The position numbers and the translations under genes were made by a program. Of a DNA stretch of 64,000 bases, positions 12,310 through 24,300 are shown one piece after another (the stretch's first letter is position 1; each line of letters opens with the position of its first letter). Source of the stretch: Gorsachius magnificus (taxonomy: Eukaryota > Chordata > Aves > Pelecaniformes > Ardeidae); contig CM067081.1 of the NCBI GenBank assembly GCA_034008185.1, positions 21,575,821-21,639,820 on the forward strand. The letters are read 5' to 3'. Under the pieces are notes generated by a model that was not told the DNA's origin, made no database searches, and saw nothing but the letters and a program-made list of their open reading frames with translations.

Positions 12310-13795
12310 GTGAGTACAAGCCCTTCTGTTTCCATAACTATCGTTGATCTTGCTGTCTGAATATAACTAATAACCTGAAGTCTTTTTTCAAGTTCTGTTA
12401 ATTTAATTCCTCAGATTTTAGGAGATAGGATATTAAAATTAATGGTGCCAATAAGACAACTTTTATTTATGGGTCTGATTAAATAATACTACCAATTGAC
12501 ATAATGTCATATTAGCTTAGAGAAATGCTTTCTAATAAAACTCAGATGGTGCTCAGCTCCCCACCAGCACAGTGATCCCCAGGCAGCCCAGCAGGGTGCT
12601 TGGCCCAGAGGTTGACACTCAGACTCAGAATTGCTAAATTAAGGAGTGAAGCTCTGCAGACATCATTATGAGCTGTCCCATCGGTAACAGCATGCAACAT
12701 GCAGCAGCCTATTTATCCCCTCTGCGAGGCAGTACCATGCCAGTTCTTCCACAGAGGAACTCCAGACCAGCCTGTATGGGGCAGTAGCGCCCATGCCCCT
12801 CTCTTTGGTGTACAGGCAGGGGCCCCATCTCTTATCATAGAATCATAGAATTATTTGGGTTGGAAGGGACCTTACAGATCATTTGGTTCCACCCCCCCCG
12901 CCGCGGGGAGGGACACCTTCCACTAGATCAGGTAGCTCAAAGCCCCATCCAACCTAGCCTCGGACACTTCCAGGGAGGGGGCATCCACACCTTAATGGGC
13001 AACCTGTTCCAGTGCCTCACCACCCTCACAGTAAAGAATTTCTTCCTAATACCTAATCTAACTCTACCCTCTTTCGGTTTAAAACAATTAACCCTCATCC
13101 TATCACTACACTCCCTAATAAAGAGCCCCTCCCCATCTCTCCTGTAGGTCCCTTTTAAGTACTGGAAGGCTGCTATAAGGTCTCCCCACAGCCTTCTCTT
13201 CTCCAGGCTGCTCAGCCTGTCCTCACAGGGGAGGTGCTCCAGCCCCTGATCATCTTTGTGACCCTCATTTGGACTCGCTCAAGCAGGTCCATATCTTTCT
13301 TATGCCAGGGCCCCAGAGCTGGATGTAGCACTGCAGGTGGGGTCTCACAAGAGCAGAGGGGGAGAATCACCTCCCTCAACCTGCTGGCCACGCTTCTTTT
13401 GATGCAGCCTAGGATGTGACTGGCTTTCTGGGCTGCTAACGCACATTGCCAGCTCATATTCAGTTTATCATCCACCAATATCCCCAAGTCCTTCTCCACT
13501 TGTCGTCCAGCCTGTATCCATGTTTGGGATTGCCCCGACCCAGGTGCAGGACCTTACACTTGACCTTCTTGAACTTCGTGAGGGCTCTGCTAAGGAAGAG
13601 GATGGGCAGCAGCTTATCCCTCTCCCATGTTCCAGTGTCTGCCAAGAGCCTAGACCTCAGAGCAGCTTTGTATATAACAAGTGGGGGTAAAAGGCTATTC
13701 TTAAACCACTGCCGAGACAAAGTTGAGTTGGTTTATGGCACGCTATTGCCTTACTATCTCTAATGAGCCCATTTGTCCTGCTTTCTCCCATGCAG
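12310..13795 (+). other. SGCG: SGCG intron 7
   Basis: A short 1486 bp GT...AG intron between exons 7 and 8. About half of it is an antisense CR1 fragment (12834-13575). The rest is unique sequence in which I see nothing else. Confidence 0.9.
12834..13575 (-). mobile_element. CR1 LINE, 5'-truncated, with RT C-terminal remnant
   Basis: The element starts at its 3' tail (ATCATAGAATCATAGAA, then GGTTGGAAGGGACC) and runs rightwards through the 3' UTR into the reverse-transcriptase C-terminus on the - strand. Readable fragments include KEKDLGILVDDKLN-like, AAQKASHILGCIKRSVASR and LLERVQMRVTKMIRG, interrupted by a frameshift near the PPAVLHPALG-like stretch. The 5' boundary (~13575) is approximate: the match fades after KVKCKVLHLGRGNPKH. 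It is dead and lies antisense to SGCG. Confidence 0.92.
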
Positions 13796-13969
13796 CTTTT
13801 GCTCGATGCTGAAACTGTGCGACTGCCCAAATTGCCTGAGGGTACAAGGGGTGGATCTGGTATTTCTCAGGGGCTCTATGAAATCTGCGTGTGTCCGGAC
13901 GGAAAGCTCTACTTGTCAGTGGCCGGCGTGGGCTCCACTTGCCAAGAATACAGCCGTGTCTGCCAGTGA
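13796..13969 (+). CDS. SGCG: SGCG exon 8, coding part and stop (gamma-sarcoglycan C-terminus)
   Basis: The exon opens after the acceptor CCCATGCAG at 13795, in codon phase 0 as expected from exon 7, and runs 57 codons to TGA at 13967-13969. It reads [16 protein letters not shown], then [20 protein letters not shown] and [10 protein letters not shown]. The cysteine cluster (C-V-C, TC, VC) of the extracellular C-terminus is complete, including the Cys matching human Cys283, whose change to Tyr causes limb-girdle muscular dystrophy. The codon count from exon 7 to the stop equals the human count as I remember it (291 aa total). Both gene and frame are secure. Confidence 0.97.
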   Translation, partial: LLLDAETVRLPKLPEGTRGGSGISQGLYEICVCPDGKLYLSVAGVGSTCQEYSRVCQ

Positions 13970-14232
13970 GGCACCAGAAGAGGCAGCACACCCCCTTGCT
14001 AGTCTGAGTTTTATATTATTGCTAAAGAGCATTACCAAAAGCAAAATTTTCAGAATTTTCAAAAACAAAGTACTTCAGTTTAGGAACAAATCTGTATCTA
14101 CAATTCTGGACTACAGGGTGAGAGGGGAAGAAGAGCACAAATGACATTTCGACTCCAGAAGAATGACTTGAATCAAATTATATGTTCTGTCAGTAACACT
14201 TTGAAAACAGCCTTACAGAGATCGTAAAAAAA

Positions 14233-14238
14233 AAATAA
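14233..14238 (+). promoter_or_regulatory. SGCG: AATAAA poly(A) signal candidate, SGCG proximal
   Basis: Canonical hexamer within an A-rich run, 264 nt after the stop codon. T-rich sequence follows about 50-90 nt downstream. The A-rich context makes a chance match possible. Confidence 0.45.
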
Positions 14239-15107
14239 AAGGAATATGTTTCCTTGCTGAACTATTATTCAGTCAGATGATTATGTCATTGTTAATATTT
14301 TTGAGCTCTGTGGTTTTTTTCTCTCACTACATGTAAACACTTACTGCATTAGTGGGTGAAATTAAATTGAGGGAACTACTTGAACTGTTTGCTAAGACAA
14401 AGCGTTATTTGGTGAATTCAGAAAGTGCCAGCAAATGGTCTATGCAATTTTGTTCTTGCAATAACACAAGATATGAAAAATATAAGTTCTGTGTAAAAGG
14501 TATTAATTTGCTAATAGCTTTCTATTTTAATTTGGCAACCTATATGCTGATTTGCTTATTACTGAGATTCATATAAAAATAACTAATACAAAAAGCTCCA
14601 GGAGTCATTTACATCTCCCTGTGGCTCAAATCTGTTCACTATACAACAGAGAAATATGTTAGTATATTTTATAATAGCAATAGTTTGTTGTACTGCCTGT
14701 ACCATTGTACTCATTTAAACCCTTTTATATTTTAGGACATGCTAATTCAACAAGGCAATTTGTTCTGCCAGCCGGACTAGCAAAAAGAAAAAAAATCCTT
14801 AATGTGGCTCCAGATTGTCTGACACAAGGAACTGTCTGGGCAGTGGGAAAAAAAAATCATTTTTTGCAGCCCACAATATTCAATTAAGAGGACTATTTCA
14901 TTTCCAACTGCAGCTGTTGACTGGTATTTCTGATCCTGTCAGAGTGGGATTCCATCACAAACAGAAAGAGTAAACTACTCGTTATTGTTTTTTACATTAT
15001 GACTTTGGATACAAAGTAAATGCTCACCAGAGTTGACAAACCATTTATTGACCTTGTAGAGGAACACAACTGCAGACCCATTCCCCTGTACACCGTTGCA
15101 CTGAACA

Positions 15108-15113
15108 AATAAA
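15108..15113 (+). promoter_or_regulatory. SGCG: AATAAA poly(A) signal candidate, SGCG distal
   Basis: Canonical hexamer followed by GT-rich sequence (TTGTTTGCAC, GGGTAGCAGGATTTG) at a suitable distance. It would give a 3'UTR of about 1.15 kb. Confidence 0.5.
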
Positions 15114-15130
15114 TTGTTTGCACACCTCTG

Positions 15131-18100
15131 GGTAGCAGGATTTGTATTTAATAGTCTGTTGTTTAAACCTCATGGGTTTTGTAACTCCTTTGATGCTGTT
15201 TTGTATAGACTTGATACTATTACCCAGGTAGGAGCTGCTATCACATAGTGCCTTGGTGTCTCTTTACAGGAAGATTTTAACCCATAATCGTTATTAAACC
15301 ACAGAATGTCCATCCTTTAGAGAAAAGAATCATCATCCTTAAAGAAGAAGAATCAGAACAAAAGAATGACTAAGACTATGCTGGTTTTCAAACTTACTAC
15401 TTCAGCTCTGGTGGACAAGCAAAGAAACCCCACACTCGGTTATGATCCCAGACACCCACAAAAGAGTTGAGAAAGAGTCCCCAGTTAACAGTGCCCACTC
15501 TTTGTGGTTGTGGTAAAGCCCTGGGTAGTCCCTGCCTCAAGGGCTGCCTTTATAATTTATCCAACAAGTGTAATGCACAATACTAAAATTGCCCTTCATT
15601 AGCAGGGTGGAGCCCTCAGCAATTAATGCAAACTAGGAGAGCTTCAATAGGAAAAGTAGGAGACTTAACCTTAAGCTGAGCTTCAGGCAAAAGAGGCAAG
15701 TGAATCAAGGTCTCCCATGTTATTTGGAGAGTACTCCGATTGCTAACATATTGCCTAAGGGAGAAGCAGGAAACCACACAGCTTCCATTTCTGAAATTCC
15801 CTTTTCCTGGGCTTAGACAGCTACCTTCAGGAGCGAGTCCAGGGCTGTTGGCCCTGAAGAGAAAAATATATATCTCTACAACTATATCTCTCTACTATCT
15901 CTCTCCGAATCTCTCAGCTATCTCTCTCTCTCTACAACTAAGCCCTCAGCTGAGGCAAGCTTTAATAGAAACCTGTCTTGCATTCCTTTAAAGTCAGTTT
16001 AGGTGGTTTTAGCTCCATGTGCAAGGCTTGGAAATCAAATTACGAGCAGATGTAGCTTATTCATTGGATAGAAAGTATGAGTATTAAAATAAAGGACAGC
16101 AAATTCCATTGCATGTGCCAGTTACCTAAAAACTGCTGCTACGAGTAACCTAGAGGGCTGTAATCTCTGTCTTTTATAGATGTAGTACAACAGCAGAACT
16201 GGGACTTCAAGTCCCTAGAGAATTCAGCCACTGTCTAGTTTCAAAGGCATTTGAATTGTAATCATACCTATGTTTCTGACATCAAGGAACATGTGCCCAC
16301 TTCCACATGGTACCAAACTACTCATTCACCTATCTAATGCCTGAATGTTAGCCAGATACTCTAAATAAGTAAATTAGTTACAACCTGCTTATTCTGCTGG
16401 CAATGGAAACAGCATTTTAAGTTATGCTTTTTAAGCTTTTGTTTTGGAGGCACATTTTCAAATGTGATTTGCCAGTTAATACAGAGCAAGGGATTGAATC
16501 CAGGCTTTCCATGTATCACAAGAGGAACCTAACACCTAAACTACCAGGTAATTGGAAGCCACTTCTGCTGCAACTTCTTGTTGAGTTGCTCTGGTTTAGT
16601 TAACATTTTTACAAAGCTGTGGTATACAGCTAGCAAAATCGGGGTGCAGTTCCCTGGCTAGTAACGCTACCAAGCATCATGGTACCTCAGTTAGACACTG
16701 CAGTAACTACTGCCTTTCCTGTGGAGGTAAGCCTTTGGGACTTGCCTCAGTTCACAGGTGAATTCTGAGTAGTACAGAAAATTAAGCAGGTCAGCTCTAA
16801 TCCCAGCTCTGCCATCATCCAAGTCACCAACCTGCCCCTCTTCATTGTTTAAACTTCATTCTTCTTTTCATGCTACAAAATTGACATTGAAAATACAGTT
16901 GTCTTACATTCAGTTGTGCAGGGTTTTTATAGCATGGATGGCAACTTCCTGTCACTGAAGAACATTTTTGGGATTTTTGCTTTTAGTTGCGGTTAGTGGA
17001 GAAACAAATTTTATGCTAAAATTAACACAGTGTAATCAGCTGGTGCTATAATCTGAACGTTGTTAATCTCAATATAGTTCATACATCACTAAATTATCAT
17101 TTCTCCTATCTCCATGTGGATGTCCTTCCATGGCTCTTTAATACTTTAAAATTATTGTTTCTACTTGAGTCAAACTTCAGTAAATAGTTACAGATTAACA
17201 GAAAATTATGGCACAGGAAAATGAGAGCACACACTTCTCCAGTTTATTTTCAAAAATGTTATCCAAATGGAGGAAAAAAAAACCCTATTACCCAGCATAG
17301 TGAACTATACTGTTTGCATTTTTTTCCCCTCAGAAAGAATTATTTACAGCAGTTCTTGTAACTGGTTGGAATTGTTACATAGTGGAAAAGTAAAAATATC
17401 AAAATGGTAGTAAAACTTCATTGGTGATTGCCCAAACACAACCCTCTCTGTTTCCATTTCACAGTCCTTTAGTATTGACGTTTGTCTATCTTTATATAGC
17501 TTTATGCAAAAGGGAATTGCAAGAATTATCTGAAAACTGAGTTCTTGAATAAACTTTGTACATTTTTAAAAGTCTGCTTCTCCTTTTGTGTTCAAATGAA
17601 ACACAGCTTAAATGAATGTTTTCATTTTTAAAACAAAATTATCTTTCCAAGACTCTTAAGAAAACGTGAAATGTACATTATATAAAAATATGAGAAAAAT
17701 CTTAGCCACAACTAAAAGTTCACTTTCCAGAATTTAGAAAATGCTTTACAATTAGTTTTCATTGGACATCTAGAATTCCTTTGTCTTCATCTGTAGTAGA
17801 TGAAAGTAAGCACAAAATTATGCCATTCAGAAAGCAAACCAAAGGAGATAAACAGTTTTGATGAAAAACTCATTGTCAAACACCTCCCATGTGACAAAAA
17901 TGTGTGTCTTCCTCAAATGAAAACATCTACTTTGGCTGTCAAGTTTAATTATTGTTCAACTATTACTTCTGCCCATGTTCCACAATACCAATCCAGCCAT
18001 CCTCAAAGTGTTCAGATCCAGCAATAGGAAATCTCAAAGTTGTTACTACCCTCCTTTAATTGGAGCAATTACAATAGATTTTATTAAAGCCTAGTTTAAA

Positions 18101-19749
18101 GCAACCCAAGTACCAAGTGAATGCAATCCTTACACTAATAGTTCTTAAATCCTAGTTTTCAAATCACCATAGTAACTTTGATGATGATTTGAGTGCAAAT
18201 ATCACAAAACTGCATTTCTTTATACAACAAGCCATTTTTCTTTTGGTAGTTGGCTACACAAAAATCTATTTCCTTAAAAAAAAAAAAAAAGTCTTGTCAC
18301 TAATTGCTGAGGCAAGTGACCAGTGCTTTTTAGAATAGGTATTAATACCATTGTTTGAGAGTAAAATTTTTAAAGCTTCCACAAGAAAACAAATAGTAAC
18401 AAACCTGCCAAGGCTTGTTACAACCACAGTTCCTTAGATTTAGGCTACTAAATGCGCAGTTAAATCAGTTTCCTGTACCACTGATCTTTGCTAAACCTCA
18501 CAACCATAATCCTGGGAGACAAGACTGCTGAAGCTGCTTTTCCTAGACACATTACTGGTACCTGTGGAAGATAACTAGGATGGACATATACCTGCCTGAA
18601 AAGGCCTCTTCTCTCATGTGAACTTGTGTAATGTGCAGAATTACTTGTAAAATATATTTTTGTGGAACCAACATGCTAACGTTTACTTCTACAGACCCTT
18701 ACTAAGGAATCATCACGTATTAACTGTTCTGAGCTTCCACGCCCAACTTCTGCATTTCCAGCTGAGCATTTTATTTGTTTTAAATCTTGGATTAAATGGC
18801 ACTTAGGAAATCAGTTTCTATCACAATACGGTTTCCTGGCCTCATAAGGCCTCTTTATTTGGGCTACCTGTTACAGTAAGTTAAGCAAATAAAAAGAAAA
18901 AATAAGAGACTTCCAATTGAGACACCACTCTTGCCCGTCTCCCTGCATCCATATGTAAATTTTATTGCAACTGATTGATGTTATCAAACCCAGGAATAAC
19001 AGAATAAATTAATTTTTCTGTCATCAAGTTTTCTTGCTCACTTGGTTCAATATTTAAAATTACTTCAGGCCATTAACTCCCTAAGAACTGGGACCATTTT
19101 CTTTCTCACAGTGTCAGCACTCAACAATAGATACAAAATAACAAAATAAAAATGTAAAAAAATAGTTTAGTAGTTCTGTGCAGCCATTTTAATGGTTCAT
19201 AATAATATTGGGAAGGCAGCATAAGTTGCTTATGAAACAGTTGTGTGCTTAAAAGATTTCCTTCCTCAAGATCTCACCTAAAACCAGGAAAGTGTTCACG
19301 TTGTTCCTCTATTATTTTCATGCTACCATGCTACCTTATGCTTTAGTTCCATTTAAATTGAAAAACCCAACAAGAACTGTTTCCTTTTGTTAGTATTTTG
19401 CTTACCCTGAATGCTATTCATCTGACTTAATGCACAAAGTAAGAGCCACAAAGGAAACTGTTTAAAAAACACAGGGAATTACCTGAACTGATTTATTTCA
19501 TGGCACAGCAGGATCTGTGTTTTACTTACATGCTATTTTATGCAAAAAATCAGCAAAAGGTACAATTTCTTCGAGAAAACTGCAAACATTTGTCATTGCA
19601 AGAAAAAAGCATTTTTCCTTTTTAATAGTATTTTGATATTTGTACAATTATTTAGAATGAATTGAAAAAAAGAGTGTGTATTTACCTATATAAAAGAAAG
19701 CTTGAAATAATAGGTAAATTTAGTCTACTTTATAAAACCAAAACACATC
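15131..19749. other. Convergent SGCG-SACS intergenic region
   Basis: About 4.6 kb of AT-rich unique sequence between the 3' ends of the two convergent genes. It holds a degenerate TCTC/ATCTCT-type low-complexity patch (15868-15936) and scattered short poly-A or poly-T runs. I see no transposon tail, RNA gene or credible coding sequence. Confidence 0.7.
15868..15936 (+). repeat. Degenerate CT-rich/TATCTC microsatellite
   Basis: Interrupted ATATCTCTCTAC and CTCTCTCTC units. It is a simple low-complexity tract. Confidence 0.75.
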
Positions 19750-19776
19750 AGACTGAAATACATGTTTGCATTTTTC

Positions 19777-19782
19777 TTTATT
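19777..19782 (-). promoter_or_regulatory. SACS: AATAAA poly(A) signal, SACS distal candidate
   Basis: Read on the - strand, AATAAA is followed after ~25 nt by GT-rich sequence (GATGTGTTTTGGTTTT), a good cleavage and downstream-element arrangement. Confidence 0.6.
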
Positions 19783-20007
19783 AAAATTATGGCACTTAAT
19801 ATTTAATAGCAGAAATAATACTAGGGCTTCACAATCAGAAGCAGTATCATTTTCCAAACATCACATTTCTTCCCAGTACAATTTGCAAGGTTTTTCAGAA
19901 GAGAACAAGTCCTTTATAATTTGCACAAAACTGAAAATGCCTTCATCATTTTTTATTTTTGGATTACAACACTATTGCAGCTGCATCAGCCCACAAGATC
20001 ACTGATG

Positions 20008-20013
20008 TTTATT
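20008..20013 (-). promoter_or_regulatory. SACS: AATAAA poly(A) signal, SACS proximal candidate
   Basis: Canonical hexamer on the - strand followed by CTTGTGGGCTGATG. It may be an alternative cleavage site to the one at 19777. Confidence 0.45.
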
Positions 20014-21357
20014 TTCCTTTGCATTCTGTAAGTTAAATTACAGTTTCACTGTGCTGTCAAGTAAACAACTGTAATAGCATGTCACTGGAAAATGTTTAAC
20101 ATTTATGTTAAATGTGGCTGATCCAGCAAAGAAAAATCCTTCCATTTAGCATTATCCTTTCATATTTTTTAATTTTTAATTTTTTTTTTTACAAATAGCT
20201 AACATTGAACATATTGCATGACATTACCAAAAGTATTACAAACTATAAAAGAAAGAGCATGAACTAAAAATCAGACTTCTCTAGGGCTGTAGTGAACAAG
20301 AAAATAAAAAGAGCATTACATTGCAGCACCTTTAAACATGTAACAAAAACCAGTGCTCAGTGTACACCAAAAATGGGTTACTGAATTGTACAATTATCAA
20401 TGTTCGTTTGTGGAAAAATATTTATATATGTACACACACAAAGGCACACGCAAAAAAAAAAACCTCAAGCATTTAGACATCTGAAAACAGGTTTGGTGTT
20501 CAAAAAAAAAGTCATAAAATACTATATAATAATGTTCACCCATTTTGTATCATCCACATGCATTTTTCATTAAACAAAAGATGACAGGCTCTAGAAAAAA
20601 AGTAAATTAAATACTCAATTATTTTATAATAAGGTAAATGCAATCAATGCATGACATGAAGTTGCATGTTAAATCAAGTATCATCATTCAGCATTAAAAT
20701 AACTGTACCAGTTCACAGGTACTAAACTATCCTTTAAATGTTCACAATGTGATGCTGCAGCAAATTTATAATCAGATCCAGCTGATAAGAGTATTACTAT
20801 GAGTGACACGAATGTCCACAGAACACAAAAGAATACAGAAATGCTTTGGAGCAATACCTCCAAAGTTATTTTAATTTCTACCCCACCTCCCATTTCATAG
20901 TATGTCCAGTCTTAAGATGAATACATTGAAAACTGACATTACCATTTTAGAAACATTATATTAAATGAAATAAAATCTACTAAGGAGTTATAACTACAGG
21001 TTTCAGCTAACAGAAAGCTAAGCTTTGGTTATATAAAGTGCAGTTCAGTAATATGCCAATTAATCACAATATTGTACATAACAGCTAATTTTTGCAGCTC
21101 AGTTTCCTTGCAATTTTTATAAAAATAATGTTTTACAGTTTGCTTATACAGCAGGCTCAGTTAAAAAAAAAATCCCATTTAAATAAATTTCAATTCTAAG
21201 TACTTCAGTACCATCCACCTTTGTGCACGACGCTTCTGAACCGCTTGGCAATGTGTAAGCTCTTGGATGTTCAGTAATCTGCACAACCGCATTTGTATCC
21301 CGTCACATGAAACACCTAAGCTCTTGACAAAACAGTTCCCTAACCTCTTCAAATCTC

Positions 21358-24300
21358 TTATACTTTTTGTTGTATAAAGTTTTCAAGTTTTATTATGATA
21401 CAAGCAGTACATTCCATCACTCTCATGGCAACTTCTGAAGTAAACCTATCATTGGGGATCTGGGGAAAAGGAAGTAAGTCAGGGTACCTAGTTTTTAAGC
21501 TATCTACTCCATAAGCCTCCAATGTCTGAACATCATTTGTAAGCCCTTCAAGTTGCTGACTATATTCCTCTATTTTTTGTGCAAGGGCTGCTGGTTTTAC
21601 ATCTTTGTCTGATTTGCCCTTCACAGCATAGTCAGCTGCAATCAAGGCTAGTTTAGTAGAAAGGTAGCATTTAAAGCATACCCATTCATTGGCATTTTTA
21701 TGAAGGTCATTTCTTGCAGCTGAAAAGTTAGCTCGGGCTTGCCTAAGCCATCGACGTGCCTCTACAGGATTGCCAACAGACCTGAATGTAGGTGGGACAA
21801 AAAAGCGTTGCGAGTGAGATGGCCCCGTGGAAGATGGACACTTTTCTTTATACTGTTGCCTTTCAGATTTGTGGCTTGTTGCTTCTTGATTCCATGAAGT
21901 ATAAAATCTCTGAAATGAAAATTTATCTGACTGAAATCGAGAAGCAGAGGATGAAAATGGTCTTCTTGAAGTTCTATCCGTATTTTGATCCATAAAGGCT
22001 TGTTTTTCTAGCCTGTTAATCTCATTCTGTAAATGTTTGAAAACCTCATTAGCTATATCAAGATTCTCTGCATTTTTATCTGGATGCCATTTAAGATACA
22101 GCCTCCTAATAATCTTTTTTCTTTCAGATTCTGGAAGCTTCCAAGCCTGTTCAATCACAGACGTCACTTCTCTTAATATTTCTGGCAACAAGTTTGACTT
22201 TATCTTTTTTGGAGACTGATGTTTTGAGGACATTGTTTTGTGGCTCTCTCTACCAGTGAAGAGAGGTGGAATTGTCCTCAGTCCATGTGCTGGAAATTCT
22301 GTAGGACTGGTTGGTGTAGAAGGTGTGCTATCTCTGCTTTGAGAACTTTCCTCTGGTCTTGAAAATTTGTACAAGTCAAGAGAGCTCACTATTTTATATT
22401 CACTATATCCAATATCAATCTGGTAAATCTTCCCTAGAAAACTGGGATTTTCATCATCTTCTCTTTCTACTTCTTGTACAATGATTGCATAGGTATACGT
22501 TGGTTGATATGATCCATATATATCACCACCTTCAGCATCAACAAGGTAACCAACATATTCACCAGGATAAAATACATTCATTGGATCCATAAGAAGTGTA
22601 TAGTGAATTTCAGCGGGTATAGGAGTGCCAGGTGTTGGTAGTTCAAGCTTTGATGGCTCAGAAGAGTCATACTTCACTCCTAAACTGTCAAGCTTCTCAC
22701 TGATCCGGTAAATATCATTACAACCCAGCATGGCAATTAAATACGAGGTATCAGAAATCAGATTGTCAGTTGCCGATTTTAAGGTCATCGCTAATGCTAA
22801 CAGGAAATTTATGTCTTTGCTGTCAGAATGTTGTATGTAAAGCAATATTACTGCATTTCCATATCTCTTCAGGAAAGCAAATGTTTCACTTTTGCTGTGG
22901 GGAATAGGAGCAAAACCTTTAACTCTTAACGTTGTTTGCAACTTCTCGAAACAGGAAACTTTCAAACCTTCTCGCAAAGCTTTGCAAAGTCTTACAGCTT
23001 TTTCTTCATTAGCTAAAAAAGCATTGTCATTTTCATGCTTCATAATCCTAATAAGTCCTGTGATGAATTGTTCTGAAGACAACAGTAACTGTAACCTTCC
23101 CTGCAAAGAACATAATGCTCCAAACTGACAAATTTTGGGAGACTCTTCATCCAACTGTTCTTCAAGAATACTGCTAAGTAAGCGAGGCCTCAATTTCTGA
23201 GGGAATAACATTATCAACTTAGTATGAAAACCATGGTCTTTGCCTAAGTAACACTGGCTAAGATCAACAAGCATTTGCACACCAATGTTACCCTGGATTC
23301 TGCTTTTGTAGTGGGGTGCGTCATCAAAAACTAAGATACTAGACTTTACCAACCTACCATCTTGACTGGGAAGGTAAAGGGCAAAATCCCTCATATTCTC
23401 AAGATCATTCCTAACCTTGACAGAATCATTCTGAAGACTTTTGAACAGGCCAGAAACTACTCTTTTAACTGTGCGCATTTCATTAGGATCCAATTGCTTT
23501 CCCTCAGAGTTCTTGAATATGCGACCTAGAACTTCAACATACTGCTTTGTTGAAATAATATCTTCAGTACCCAAATGTTTAAATAACTGATGGAAAGTAC
23601 CGAGTTCTAAAGGAAGTTTGTAAAGATAAGGCTTAAAATCAGATTCATACTCAAGGTTTATTACCACCTCTTCAGGCTTAAGGAGCTTCCAACCTTCTTC
23701 TACCATTACAAAAGAAACTCCTCGAAGCTGAAAGCGGAATTCCCTTTTCTCTGTACTAAGAAATTCATAAACGCTTCTTAGGACCTTGGCCCTAGTTTTC
23801 ACCATGTCCTCATCCAAAGTTGTTATATTGCATATATTCCTGCAGTTATTGATAACTTTGTCCAGGGGAGGGTCCAAATTAACATTCAGCATCATTAAAA
23901 CTTGCTCAAGTTGTTCTTGCGCACCGAGACTACTTCCCTCTTGCTCTTTGATGCTTAAAGGTGTTGCTTTCTCAGGAAGAATGGGACATGAAGTCCACAG
24001 CAACTGCAAGACATCAGTCTGTTTGAATTTAGGATTCACCTGTGCCCCATTGAATCGTATAAGAGGAAGTGTCCCATTAACCTCTTGATACTGAGGATGA
24101 AATCTAACAAATTCTGCTGGAGCTCGTTCAGGGCACAGAAAAGGGATTAATGACAATTCTTTCAGAAAATTTCCTGACAAAAGGTCAGTTCTTTCTTGAA
24201 ATATGTGATGAAGGAGGACATCAACAGTATTCTGTAGTGTTTCTTTAGACCAGTTTTCTGTATTCGCTCGCACACTGATCTCCTTAGCAAACTGTAGTAA

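Larger units (their letters stand above)
13970..15130 (+). other. SGCG: SGCG 3'UTR (end uncertain)
   Basis: Non-coding AT-rich sequence after the SGCG stop. It carries two AATAAA signals, at 14233 and 15108. The true end cannot be chosen by reading, so the longer form is given. Confidence 0.5.
19750..21357 (-). other. SACS: SACS 3'UTR
   Basis: AT-rich sequence downstream of the SACS stop (TAA at 21360-21358). The longest form ends shortly after the - strand AATAAA at 19782-19777, giving about 1.6 kb. A second hexamer at 20013-20008 would give about 1.35 kb. Several ATTTA motifs are present on the - strand. Short open frames here (20684-20893, - strand) show no similarity. Confidence 0.65.
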
